Below are positions 1 to 7,502 of a stretch of DNA of 24,428 nucleotides, piece by piece. The notes under the pieces were generated by a model. It had not been told where the DNA came from. It saw nothing but the letters and a program-made list of their open reading frames with translations, and did not search any database. The position numbers and the translations under genes are program-made. The number at the start of each line of letters is the position of its first letter. Position 1 is the stretch's first letter. This DNA is from a virus: the IMG/VR virus record IMGVR_UViG_3300013132_002829, positions 1 through 24,428 of that record. The stretch is one strand, 5' to 3'.

Positions 1-1
1 A

Positions 2-193
2 ACATCATTACCTAAAAATTTGAAAGTTGGTGGTACTTTGTATTTAACTGACACAATCATAACCTCATTACCAAAAGGATTGAAAGTTGGCAATAGTTTA
101 TTTATAGGTGATACACCATTAGAAAAATACACAGATGATGAATTAAGAGAAATGGTTAAACCTGGATTTATAAAAGGAAAAATAAAAAGATAA
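2..193 (+). CDS. Leucine-rich-repeat-like protein, 3' end only
   Basis: This is the tail of a gene whose start lies outside the window. About 63 residues are visible: two units of the form TSLPKxLKVGxxLxL, followed by a closing segment (SLFIGDTPLEKYTDDEL, then MVKPGFIKG). The next gene ends in almost the same closing segment, so the two are tandem duplicates. Its stop codon overlaps the next start (TAATG), which suggests translational coupling. LRR-like repeats usually bind proteins, but nothing here shows a partner and I do not assign a function. The reading frame is certain; the family label rests only on the repeat spacing. Confidence 0.75.
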   Translation, partial: TSLPKNLKVGGTLYLTDTIITSLPKGLKVGNSLFIGDTPLEKYTDDELREMVKPGFIKGKIKR

Positions 194-600
194 TGGAAAA
201 AGAAGCACTAAAAAGAATATTAGAATTCCTTAAAGATAAGGAACAACATAATTTACCATTTGTGTGGATGCAAAAAAATAATATACCATTTACAGAAGAA
301 GAATTAAATGTTAAAGGTGATTTGGTTTTAGATTATACAGAAATAACATCATTACCAGAAGGATTGAAAGTTGGTGGTAATTTGGATTTACATCTTTGCA
401 GAAAATTAACTTCATTGCCAGAAGGTTTGAAAGTTGGTGGGGGTTTGTATATAAGAGGAACAAATATAACCTCATTACCAAAAGGATTGAAAGTTCGCAA
501 TAGTTTATTTATAGGTGATACACCATTAGAAAAATACACAGATGATGAATTGAGAAAAATGGTTAAACCTGGATTTATAAAAGGAGTAATACTTAGATAA
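193..600 (+). CDS. Leucine-rich-repeat-like protein
   Basis: A 135-residue protein. The first 45 residues are charged (MEKEALKRILEFLKDKEQHN onward). About three repeats of LTSLPEGLKVGGxLxL follow at residues 50-105, then the same 30-residue closing segment as the preceding partial gene (SLFIGDTPLEKYTDDEL). The repeats look like short bacterial and phage leucine-rich repeats. The start ATG overlaps the upstream stop as TAATG, and the gene ends just before a terminator-like hairpin. No signal peptide or membrane segment is visible. The function is unknown; protein binding is only an inference from the repeat type. The tandem arrangement with a near-identical C-terminus points to recent duplication. 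Confidence 0.8.
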   Translation: MEKEALKRILEFLKDKEQHNLPFVWMQKNNIPFTEEELNVKGDLVLDYTEITSLPEGLKVGGNLDLHLCRKLTSLPEGLKVGGGLYIRGTNITSLPKGLKVRNSLFIGDTPLEKYTDDELRKMVKPGFIKGVILR

Positions 601-603
601 TGA

Positions 604-635
604 AAAAACCCCAAACCATAATGATTTGGGGGTTT
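604..635. terminator. Bidirectional terminator between convergent genes
   Basis: An A-rich and C-rich arm (AAACCCCAAA) pairs with TTTGGGGGTTT across a short loop, with one unpaired G. It sits between the end of the plus-strand LRR-like gene and the end of the minus-strand small gene. The A tract on one side and the T tract on the other would let it act in both directions. Confidence 0.65.
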
Positions 636-642
636 CAATTAA

Positions 643-873
643 TTAGTGAGTTTCAAACATCTCATTATCAAAGACAAAACTTTCATCTTGATAATTCTCA
701 ATAATAAACTCATTTAGTTCTCTCAACAATTCCAATTCTTTTTGTAGAGATGTGATTTTCTGAATCATAATGACATCATTCTTCTCAAACTCATCCATTT
801 CAGTGGAAATCAATTCTTCTTTTTCAGAAATCCAATGCAATAAGTCTGATGTTTTAATAATAGATTGTTTCAT
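643..873 (-). CDS. Small coiled-coil protein of unknown function
   Basis: A 76-residue protein beginning MKQSIIKTSDLLHWISEKEE. The frame is open upstream to 933, but I chose the internal ATG at 873 because a Bacteroidetes-type promoter occupies 904-934, inside that upstream stretch. The sequence is highly charged and helical, with a heptad-like run through LQKELELLRELNEFIIENY, which suggests a coiled coil. There are no cysteine clusters or membrane segments. It lies downstream of, and on the same strand as, the SNF2 helicase gene but has its own promoter. I do not recognise a family. Its own early-type promoter fits a small host-takeover or regulatory protein, but that is inference. Confidence 0.6.
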   Translation of the reverse strand: MKQSIIKTSDLLHWISEKEELISTEMDEFEKNDVIMIQKITSLQKELELLRELNEFIIENYQDESFVFDNEMFETH

Positions 874-903
874 TTTGCTTTTGTTTTTATTATAAATATT
901 TTG

Positions 904-934
904 CAAAGATAGAATATAAATCCCAAAAAACAAA
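904..934 (-). promoter_or_regulatory. Bacteroidetes-type sigma-A promoter
   Basis: Read on the minus strand, TTTG (934-931) is followed by exactly 19 bases and then TATCTTTG (911-904). This matches the Bacteroidetes housekeeping consensus TTTG, 19-21 bases, TAnnTTTG. Transcription would start near 897, about 25 bases before the ATG at 873. The -33 box begins just after the stop codon of the SNF2 gene. Confidence 0.7.
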
Positions 935-936
935 TA

Positions 937-2694
937 TTATTTTCCAAAATTTAATATTTGTGTTAAAATATCTTCAGTGGTATCTGTTTCAAGTAAATTA
1001 TCACCCAATACTGTGGATATAATCTTTTTCTTCCTATCCAACATATCATATATAATTCCTTCAATGGTATTTTCAAATATTGGATAAAGCACAGATACAG
1101 AGTTTTTTTGGCCAATTCTATATGCTCTATCTTCTGCTTGACTATGATCAGCTGGAACAAAAGATAAATCATTAAATATGACCACATCACCACTTGTTAA
1201 GGTAATACCAACACCAGCAGCTTTTATGTTTCCAACAAAGACTTTAATTTTATCTTCATTCTGAAACTTATCTACACTATCTTGACGTTGTTTCATTGTG
1301 GAACTTCCATCCAATTTAACAGCATTCTTTTTAAAATGTTCATATATCTTATTTAATGAATCTGTAAAATTTGAAAATACAATAACTTTTCTTTCTTGTT
1401 CTAATGTATTCTCAATCAATTCTATGGTGTTCTTAACTTTTTCATTGGCAATTATTTGTCTAACTTTCATAAGTTTTGTGAATTGAACACTCAATGATTT
1501 TGATTCCTTTGGATTATTCTTGACCCAATCAAAATATTCTCCCATCACATTCTCATATTCCTTTGATTTTAATTTTAAATAAATTGGTGTTATTATCTTT
1601 TCTGGCAAATCTAAAACATCTTCTTTTAATCTTCTCAATAATATTGGCGCAGTTCTTTCCCTTAATTCATCCAGATTTGATGCACCATTCACATTCCATA
1701 CTTTATTCATACCAACAGTAAATTGATATCCAGCACAATATCTTCTAACATAAGCCATCCAGTTTTTTGAAACAGGGCTATCAACCAATGATAATAAATT
1801 AAAATAATCAATTGGTCTTGATGTTAATGGTGTTCCAGTTAAAAGCCAAATTCTTTTTATATCTTTGCATATATCATTTATCAATTTGGTTCTTAAACTT
1901 TGCGGATTTTTGATCATATGACATTCATCAATGATAACCAAATCAAATTTGGATTTTTGAATTATGGTTTCTTCTTTTGTTTTTAATGAATGGAAGTTTT
2001 TTATAATATCATAATTTATAATTACATAATCAGCAGAATCATCATAATTCTTGCTTTCACATATATAGATTGGTCTATCTGTATAATTTTGAATTTCTCT
2101 TTTCCAGTTTTGTTTCAAACTTGCTGGGCATATTATTAATGTTTTATTTGATTTTGCCTCAATTGAAGCAATAATTGTAGCTGATGTCTTCCCTAATCCC
2201 ATGTCTAATGCCAATATAAACTTATCATTCTCAAGCAACTTTATAATGGCCTCCTCTTGATGTTTAAATGGTTTCCTATGAGAATACTTTTCAAAATCAA
2301 CCACAACATCCTTATTTGTTTTATCCACAATAATGGCATCTTTTGGAATCCAAAGAAGATTTAATTTCTCATTTTCAAAAAACTTGCCAAGAATATGATA
2401 TGATTTTTCCTTTTCAACAAGCAATTTTTCAACCCATAACTTTGTTGGAATTTCAATTAATAACTTATCATCAGCAATCATATTTGCATAATACTTATCA
2501 AGTTCAACCCATTTCCTTGCAACCTTTGGCGTTGTTTCATTAAATAATGAAATATATTCAATCTGACTATCTGTCAAATAAAAATTTGGATTTTCAAAAT
2601 AAAGATTACGTATATTGATTAGATAATCATTATTTCCATTATATGCTTTTAATATTTCTATTACATCATCTTTTGTTGATTTCTTTTTTGCCAT
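937..2694 (-). CDS. SNF2-family DNA helicase/translocase
   Basis: A 585-residue ATP-dependent DNA translocase with both RecA-like halves. Residues 142-300 hold motif I (DMGLGKT, 164-170), the DECH Walker B box (256-259) and TGTP motif III (286-289). The second half holds the VIVFSNFTDSL strand near 437, GVGITLTSGDVVIFND near 495-509 and motif VI QAEDRAYRIGQ (519-529), the classic SNF2 arginine-finger motif. The 140-residue N-terminal part is not recognised. Phage SNF2 proteins generally act in replication, recombination or fork remodelling, possibly like UvsW-type helicases, but no specific role is shown. The start at MAKKKSTKDD fits an A/T-rich leader with no Shine-Dalgarno. The gene is divergent from the structural genes that begin at 2785, separated by 90 bases. 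Confidence 0.93.
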   Translation of the reverse strand: MAKKKSTKDDVIEILKAYNGNNDYLINIRNLYFENPNFYLTDSQIEYISLFNETTPKVARKWVELDKYYANMIADDKLLIEIPTKLWVEKLLVEKEKSYHILGKFFENEKLNLLWIPKDAIIVDKTNKDVVVDFEKYSHRKPFKHQEEAIIKLLENDKFILALDMGLGKTSATIIASIEAKSNKTLIICPASLKQNWKREIQNYTDRPIYICESKNYDDSADYVIINYDIIKNFHSLKTKEETIIQKSKFDLVIIDECHMIKNPQSLRTKLINDICKDIKRIWLLTGTPLTSRPIDYFNLLSLVDSPVSKNWMAYVRRYCAGYQFTVGMNKVWNVNGASNLDELRERTAPILLRRLKEDVLDLPEKIITPIYLKLKSKEYENVMGEYFDWVKNNPKESKSLSVQFTKLMKVRQIIANEKVKNTIELIENTLEQERKVIVFSNFTDSLNKIYEHFKKNAVKLDGSSTMKQRQDSVDKFQNEDKIKVFVGNIKAAGVGITLTSGDVVIFNDLSFVPADHSQAEDRAYRIGQKNSVSVLYPIFENTIEGIIYDMLDRKKKIISTVLGDNLLETDTTEDILTQILNFGK

Positions 2695-2758
2695 AAAATA
2701 AATTAAACAATTTAAATATAATAAAAATAAAACAAATTATCAATTTATAAAGTCCTAT

Positions 2759-2768
2759 ATATTTATAT
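2759..2768 (+). promoter_or_regulatory. ATATTTATAT box, candidate phage promoter
   Basis: An exact ATATTTATAT lies 16 bases before the ATG at 2785. The same box at the same spacing precedes other tail-region genes in this window. It is in the divergent gap between the helicase and the first virion gene. Confidence 0.4.
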
Positions 2769-2784
2769 AAGATAAATAAAAACA

Positions 2785-3297
2785 ATGGCAAAATTAGTTC
2801 CAATATCAAGAATTGGTAAGTTTTTTGGAGAAGATGATTTTAATCTGGATATTGAAATGGGAATGGAATATTTGGGTGGTGATTTGAATATGAGTGTTGT
2901 ATTATATAGAATAGACAGAAAGAGAACAAAGAAAGATGATATATATGGCGAAGCACCAAAAGATGGAATTGTTTTTATGCCACCCATTGAAGTTAAAGGA
3001 ATTGTTCAAATTACAGAATCAACATTAAAACAACTTGGAAATTCCAAAGTTGAGCAGAAAGAACCTGGGAACATGAAATTCTCATTTTACCAAAAGCAAC
3101 TTGATGACCTTAATGTTGAACTATTAAAAGGTGATTATTTGGGATATTATGTAACAGAAGATAAAGTTAGATATTATTCTGTAATTGATGATGGAATTGT
3201 AAATATGGATAATAAACACACATATGGTGGTTATAAACCATTCTACCGGACAGTTACAGCAACATTTGTTAATAAAGACGAATTTAGAGGATTATGA
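2785..3297 (+). CDS. Virion structural protein, probably neck or head-tail connector
   Basis: A 170-residue protein beginning MAKLVPISRIGKFFGEDDF. It contains GMEYLGGDLNMSVVLYRIDR, a proline-rich stretch FMPPIEVKG, and a tyrosine-rich end (GDYLGYYVTEDKVRYYSVID, then GYKPFYRTV). This pattern looks like the small beta-rich neck or tail-completion proteins encoded upstream of the sheath in T4-like phages, but I cannot name a T4 counterpart with certainty. No membrane segment or signal peptide is present. It is the first gene of a compact operon: its TGA overlaps the next ATG as ATGA. An ATATTTATAT box lies 16 bases before its start. That it is a virion protein is inferred from context and composition. 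Confidence 0.6.
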   Translation: MAKLVPISRIGKFFGEDDFNLDIEMGMEYLGGDLNMSVVLYRIDRKRTKKDDIYGEAPKDGIVFMPPIEVKGIVQITESTLKQLGNSKVEQKEPGNMKFSFYQKQLDDLNVELLKGDYLGYYVTEDKVRYYSVIDDGIVNMDNKHTYGGYKPFYRTVTATFVNKDEFRGL

Positions 3298-3467
3298 GCA
3301 AATTATATATAACAGAATCACAATTAAAAAGAATCATTGAAGTTGTAACAAAAAAAGAAGTTATTTGTGACAATTGTGGTTGGTCTTGGAAATTATCAGA
3401 AGGTGGTGATGATCCATATATATGCCATAAATGTTGGCATAATAATGAAATTGATTTAAAAAAATAA
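3294..3467 (+). CDS. Small zinc-ribbon protein
   Basis: A 57-residue gene that overlaps the previous one by four bases (ATGA) and ends one base before the next ATG, so it is part of the same operon. The N-terminus MSKLYITESQLKRIIEVV is a short amphipathic helix. The rest carries two CxxC knuckles, CDNCGW and CHKCWH, separated by an acidic GGDDPY loop, a typical zinc ribbon. It is too small to be an enzyme. It may be a virion or assembly accessory that binds nucleic acid or protein. The coupling on both sides and the conserved-looking zinc site make it a real gene; its role is unknown. Confidence 0.75.
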   Translation: MSKLYITESQLKRIIEVVTKKEVICDNCGWSWKLSEGGDDPYICHKCWHNNEIDLKK

Positions 3468-3468
3468 T

Positions 3469-4287
3469 ATGCCATTACCCAAAAAGATAAAAACAAATTT
3501 GGATATCACTTATGATAAAACCCTCTTGGACAGAAGAGAGGAGTTATTGGATAAGATAACCGAAAATGGAACTTATTTACCCAAATCATTATTACATGAT
3601 GATTTAGATAGGGGAATGCTTGATTTTGTTAAAAATGATTTGCAAATCACATCACAAGGAAAAATAATACAAACATTAGATAGAATAGTTAGCACGCAGA
3701 ACTGGTCACAATATACAGAAACTTGGACATTCATTGATGAAGACAATAATCCGCTTCCACCATTTATTACATTGGTGAGAATGAATGACACCAAATATGG
3801 CTCAAACCCAGCAACACTTTATACCATACCAAATAGAAAACCATTTTATTTTGCAAGCGTTCCAACATGGGATGGTCAAAGAAATGGAATGGATATTTAT
3901 TCAATTCCACAACCTGTGCCAATTGATATGAATTTTAGCGTTAAGATTATCACAAATAGAATTAGAGATTTGAATAAATTCAACACAAAGGTATTGCAAA
4001 AGTTTTCATCAAGGCAATCATATGCAACCATAAATGGACATTACATACCAATAATATTAACAAATATTCAAGATGAATCCCAAATTAATACAGATTCAAG
4101 AAAGTTCTATATCCAATCATATGATTTTACAATGCTTGGATTTTTGATTGATGAAGAAGAATTTGAAATTAAACCAGCAATAAATAGAATAAGTCAAGTT
4201 TTTGAAACAGAATTGGAAAATCCTGTACCAGACATCCAAATAACTCAAACAATTCCAACAAATGACTTACAATATGAAATAATTTAA
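3469..4287 (+). CDS. Virion structural protein, possible tail completion protein
   Basis: A 272-residue protein starting one base after the zinc-ribbon stop (TAATATG). It has a charged N-terminal helix, then a beta-rich body with [20 protein letters not shown], the [20 protein letters not shown] segment and a closing [20 protein letters not shown] segment. These stretches resemble T4-like tail completion or sheath-stabilising (gp15-type) proteins as I remember them, but I cannot verify this. It lies directly upstream of the receptor-binding region and is in the same operon as the two preceding genes. No enzyme motifs or membrane segments are visible. Structural role is likely; the exact position in the virion is uncertain. 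Confidence 0.6.
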   Translation: MPLPKKIKTNLDITYDKTLLDRREELLDKITENGTYLPKSLLHDDLDRGMLDFVKNDLQITSQGKIIQTLDRIVSTQNWSQYTETWTFIDEDNNPLPPFITLVRMNDTKYGSNPATLYTIPNRKPFYFASVPTWDGQRNGMDIYSIPQPVPIDMNFSVKIITNRIRDLNKFNTKVLQKFSSRQSYATINGHYIPIILTNIQDESQINTDSRKFYIQSYDFTMLGFLIDEEEFEIKPAINRISQVFETELENPVPDIQITQTIPTNDLQYEII

Positions 4288-4288
4288 T

Positions 4289-6148
4289 ATGTCATCAGCA
4301 TTAAGGATAACAAGTGTAAATTTGAATGGTGAGATTGTGTTTGTTACACTATTGCAAGATGGTGTAACTTACAATATTGGTGAAAATGTTATCCCTTTTG
4401 ATGTTTATGCAAGACCAGAAACAGGCAAATTAAGTGGTTTATATACACTATATGTTCCAGAATATTTAACGAATTATGAAATAACTGTTCCAGATGCAGT
4501 AGATGCAACTCCAACAAACACTCCAACAAACACAGTAACACCATCAATCACTCCAACAATAACAGTAACTCCATCAATTACACCAACCAATACAATAACA
4601 CCATCAATTACAGCCACAAATACACCAACAAATACAGAAACACCTACTCAAACTGTAACTCCAACAATAACAGCAACTATTACACCAACAAATACAGAAA
4701 CACCTACTCAAACTGTAACTCCAACAAACACAATAACACCTACTCAAACTGTAACGCCAAGTGTTACTATTACGCCAACATTAACAGCAACAAGTGGTTT
4801 AGGTATTTCATCAACACCAACCAACACAATCACGCCAACAGAAACACCAAGTCAAAGTATAACTCCAAGCATAACATCAACTGTTACAGAAACACCAACT
4901 CAAACCATAACGCCAAGTCAAAGTATAACTCCAAGTATAACAGCAACTATTACAGTAACACCAACAAATACAATAACACCAACTAACACTTTAACGCCAA
5001 CTCAAACTATCACGCCTACACAAAGTATAACTCCAAGTATAACACCAACTAATACAGTTACTCCAACAGTAACAGTTACAAGTGGTTTAGATATTTCAGC
5101 AACACCAACCAACACAATAACACCAACAGAAACGCCAACTCAAACAATAACTCCAACCAATACAATAACACCAACTGAAACTCCAACTCAAACCATAACT
5201 CCTACCAACACAATCACACCTACCAACACAATAACTCCAACAGAAACAGCAACTCCTACTGAAACCCCTACCAATACAATAACGCCAACAGAAACACCAA
5301 CTCCTACTGAAACCCCTACCAACACAATCACACCAACCAACACAATCACACCAACAGAAACACCAACTCCTACCATAACCCCAACCAACACAATCACACC
5401 AACAGAAACACCAACTCCTACTGAAACCCCTACCAACACAATCACTCCAACCAATACAATAACACCAACAGAAACACCAACTCCTACTGAAACCCCTACC
5501 AACACAATCACTCCAACCAATACAATAACACCAACAGAAACCCCTACCAACACAATAACCCCAACCAACACAATAACCCCTACCAACACAATAACCCCTA
5601 CCAACACAATAACCCCAACCAACACAATAACACCAACAGAAACACCAACTCAAACTATAACCCCAACCAACACAATAACACCAACAGAAACACCAACTCA
5701 AACTATAACCCCTACCAATACAATAACTCCTACAAACACTGCAACAAATACAGTTACACCTACAAACACTTTGACACCAACCAATACACCTACAAATACA
5801 GTTACACCTACAAATACAGTTACACCTACAAATACAGTTACACCAACAAACACCATAACACCAACAGAAACACCAACCCCAACCATAACACCAACAAGAA
5901 CAATAACACCAACCAATACACCAACAAACACCATAACACCAACCAACACAATCACACCAACAGAAACACCAACTCCTACCATAACCCCAACCAACACAAT
6001 CACACCAACTGAAACACCAACACAAACTATAACCCCTACCAATACAATAACACCAAGTAAAACGCCCGCACCAAATTGTGATTTAATAATTGTTTATCCA
6101 TGTGATTTATATTTATCAAATTGTGATTTGTGGATAACCATAAAATAA
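4289..6148 (+). CDS. PTxT-repeat stalk-like virion protein
   Basis: A 619-residue protein in three parts. Residues 1-70 are a beta-rich domain ending in [19 protein letters not shown]. Residues 75-595 are almost wholly Thr-Pro-Asn-Ile-Glu repeats of the forms [14 protein letters not shown] and ETPTQT. The last 25 residues contain three CDL motifs ([21 protein letters not shown]). Rigid Pro/Thr-rich tracts usually form extended, often glycosylated stalks. The first 70 residues resemble the N-terminus of the next gene, so both may attach to the same virion site. Twice the repeats are broken by a similar insert ([14 protein letters not shown] near 170, [14 protein letters not shown] near 270). 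It ends 12 bases before the DGR target gene. A fibre or decoration role is inferred. Confidence 0.75.
   Translation: MSSALRITSVNLNGEIVFVTLLQDGVTYNIGENVIPFDVYARPETGKLSGLYTLYVPEYLTNYEITVPDAVDATPTNTPTNTVTPSITPTITVTPSITPTNTITPSITATNTPTNTETPTQTVTPTITATITPTNTETPTQTVTPTNTITPTQTVTPSVTITPTLTATSGLGISSTPTNTITPTETPSQSITPSITSTVTETPTQTITPSQSITPSITATITVTPTNTITPTNTLTPTQTITPTQSITPSITPTNTVTPTVTVTSGLDISATPTNTITPTETPTQTITPTNTITPTETPTQTITPTNTITPTNTITPTETATPTETPTNTITPTETPTPTETPTNTITPTNTITPTETPTPTITPTNTITPTETPTPTETPTNTITPTNTITPTETPTPTETPTNTITPTNTITPTETPTNTITPTNTITPTNTITPTNTITPTNTITPTETPTQTITPTNTITPTETPTQTITPTNTITPTNTATNTVTPTNTLTPTNTPTNTVTPTNTVTPTNTVTPTNTITPTETPTPTITPTRTITPTNTPTNTITPTNTITPTETPTPTITPTNTITPTETPTQTITPTNTITPSKTPAPNCDLIIVYPCDLYLSNCDLWITIK
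4511..6065 (+). repeat. Degenerate coding tandem repeat (PTxT)
   Basis: The DNA is built of short units such as ccaaccaacacaatcac and ccaacagaaacaccaact, in longer units of roughly 30-100 bases that recur with small changes. From about 5100 to 5700 the copies are nearly identical. This favours length changes by recombination or slippage. The strand asymmetry (A and C rich on the plus strand) also opens long but meaningless frames on the minus strand. Confidence 0.85.
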
Positions 6149-6160
6149 AAATATGTATAT

Positions 6161-6997
6161 ATGCCATTAGAAATTAATAGTTCAAATTATTCCGGTGAAA
6201 ATGCTAATGTTACCCTTTACCATCCCACAGGTAATACTGTAACATACACAGATGCAACACAAACAAATCTTGGAACACAAACAATTCCGTATTCATATAC
6301 AGGCTCACCTGAAACTCTTGAATATGGTGTATTCTCATTTAACTTTACAGGGTATTCAAAAACTTGTATTATCAATCAACAAACCCCGCCAGATGGGGAT
6401 GGTAATAGATATAAAATAATAAAGATTGGTGATCAAATATGGATGTCAGAAAACTTGAAAACAAAAACGTTTCAAGATGGCACACCATTAAGCAATGCAT
6501 CAGAAGTTAACAATGCAACTTGGGCAGCAGCAACCGCATCAAATAAATATTGGGCATTGGTTAGTGGAACAACAGCTAATACTGCAACATATGGATTGGT
6601 TTATAACCAATTTGCTGTTACTGGTAGCACAGTTGGGGGTGCAGCAAATAATAATCTATGCCCAAGTGGTTATCATGTGCCAACATCAACAGAATTCACT
6701 ACATTGAATGTGGCTTTGGGTGGTACTACTCCTAGTGGTGGTGGAACAGTTGGAACACAAATGAAATCAACAACACTATGGTCTAGTGGAAATGGGACAA
6801 ATTCATCAGGGTTCAATGGATTACCCCCCGGGTACCGTCATACGGATGGGCATTGGGACAGTTTCAGTAACCTCGGGCTCTTTTGGACTACGTCCTCTGG
6901 GGAATTGTACTGGTACTTGCATTACGGTAACTCTACTTTCCATCAGGATACGGTTAGTTCTCTGTTCGGTTTTTCGGTTAGGTGTCTCAGAAATTGA
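6161..6997 (+). CDS. DGR target protein, FISUMP/C-type-lectin fold
   Basis: A 278-residue protein. Residues 1-75 form a beta-rich N-domain similar to that of the PTxT protein. From about residue 84 it is a FISUMP domain: IGDQIWMSENLKTKTF, the YGLVYNQFAV strand, CPSGYHVPTSTEFTTLN, SGFNGLPPGYRHTDG and the closing GFSVRCLRN. FISUMP domains adopt the C-type-lectin-like fold used by many DGR targets to present variable ligand-binding residues. Residues 222-278 are encoded by the variable repeat, whose sequence matches the TR at 7506-7674 except mainly at adenines. The avd gene starts 26 bases after the stop. The protein is most likely the receptor-binding tip of the virion, with binding diversified by the DGR. 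The ligand is unknown. Confidence 0.92.
   Translation: MPLEINSSNYSGENANVTLYHPTGNTVTYTDATQTNLGTQTIPYSYTGSPETLEYGVFSFNFTGYSKTCIINQQTPPDGDGNRYKIIKIGDQIWMSENLKTKTFQDGTPLSNASEVNNATWAAATASNKYWALVSGTTANTATYGLVYNQFAVTGSTVGGAANNNLCPSGYHVPTSTEFTTLNVALGGTTPSGGGTVGTQMKSTTLWSSGNGTNSSGFNGLPPGYRHTDGHWDSFSNLGLFWTTSSGELYWYLHYGNSTFHQDTVSSLFGFSVRCLRN
6824..6995 (+). repeat. DGR variable repeat (VR)
   Basis: This 172-base segment at the 3' end of the target gene aligns to the TR at 7506-7674. Fourteen of 17 AAC/AAT codons in the TR are changed in the VR, becoming Tyr, His, Asp, Ser, Leu, Gly, Val and Phe codons, always NNY. The first bases (CCCCCCGGG) and the last 28 bases (6968-6995) are identical to the TR; the latter is the expected initiation-of-mutagenic-homology (IMH) region. 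It runs to the first base of the stop codon. Two patches are not explained by adenine mutagenesis (see findings). Confidence 0.93.
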
Positions 6998-7023
6998 ATA
7001 TTGATGCTTGACTTTCTTCTGTT

Positions 7024-7395
7024 ATGGATTATTGTTTGCATATGGAAATAAACTTACCTTTATATAAAAGTGTATATTCACTCAGTTTAATAATATTTAA
7101 TGTTTCTAAAAATTTAAATAAGGAATATAAATACACCATTGGTGAAAATTTAAAAAATAACATAATAAATATGTTGAGTTGTGTTGCAATAGCAATTAAT
7201 AGTGATAATAAATTAAAATATTTAAAAAAATGTAGAAAAAAAATTGAAAAAATTAGAATTATTGTAAGGTTATTAAAAGACTTAAAACAAATAAGTGTTA
7301 ATAATTTTATTGAAATAAATGAAAAAATAGAAAATATTTCAAAACAAATAACTGGTTGGAGTAATTTTCTATCTAAACCAAAACCAAACACTTAA
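7024..7395 (+). CDS. avd: DGR accessory variability determinant
   Basis: A 123-residue, Lys/Ile-rich, all-helical protein. The sequence LPLYKSVYSL, then NKEYKYTIGENLKNNI, LKYLKKCRKKIEKIRIIVRL, LKDLKQIS and ISKQITGWSNFL matches the four-helix-bundle Avd family (related to the S23/23S-intervening-sequence proteins). Avd forms a pentameric, basic ring that binds the DGR reverse transcriptase and the template RNA and is needed for cDNA synthesis. Its place between the VR-containing target and the TR is the classic order. The start may be 7024 or the in-frame ATG at 7042 (MEINLPLYK), which matches the usual family N-terminus better. The high Lys content fits RNA binding. Confidence 0.9.
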   Translation: MDYCLHMEINLPLYKSVYSLSLIIFNVSKNLNKEYKYTIGENLKNNIINMLSCVAIAINSDNKLKYLKKCRKKIEKIRIIVRLLKDLKQISVNNFIEINEKIENISKQITGWSNFLSKPKPNT

Positions 7396-7502
7396 AAAAC
7401 TTTGTATGTTAGAGTTGTTTTTTATTAAGGTAAAAACAAGAGAACATTTTAAATTTGACAACTCGCTTTCTTGGAAGCAAAGTTTTAAGTAGTTGTTTTT
7501 TA
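7396..7502 (+). other. Spacer between avd and TR, likely part of the DGR RNA
   Basis: This non-coding stretch leads into the TR. It contains an 11-base direct repeat, GTTGTTTTTTA, at 7414-7424 and 7492-7502, the second copy abutting the C-run at the start of the TR. CAACT (7459-7463) can pair with AGTTG (7491-7495) around an inner GCTT/AAGC stem. In the studied phage BPP-1, sequence on both sides of the TR belongs to the functional RNA; that this also holds here is inference. Confidence 0.45.

Noticed and set aside
5096-6025. Long minus-strand open frames (309, 145 and 114 codons) opposite the PTxT gene
   Set aside because: They are Cys/Trp/Val-rich translations of the complementary repeat and arise only from the strand asymmetry of the repeat.
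4511-6065. CRISPR-like direct repeats
   Set aside because: The units are coding, vary in length and have no unique spacers.
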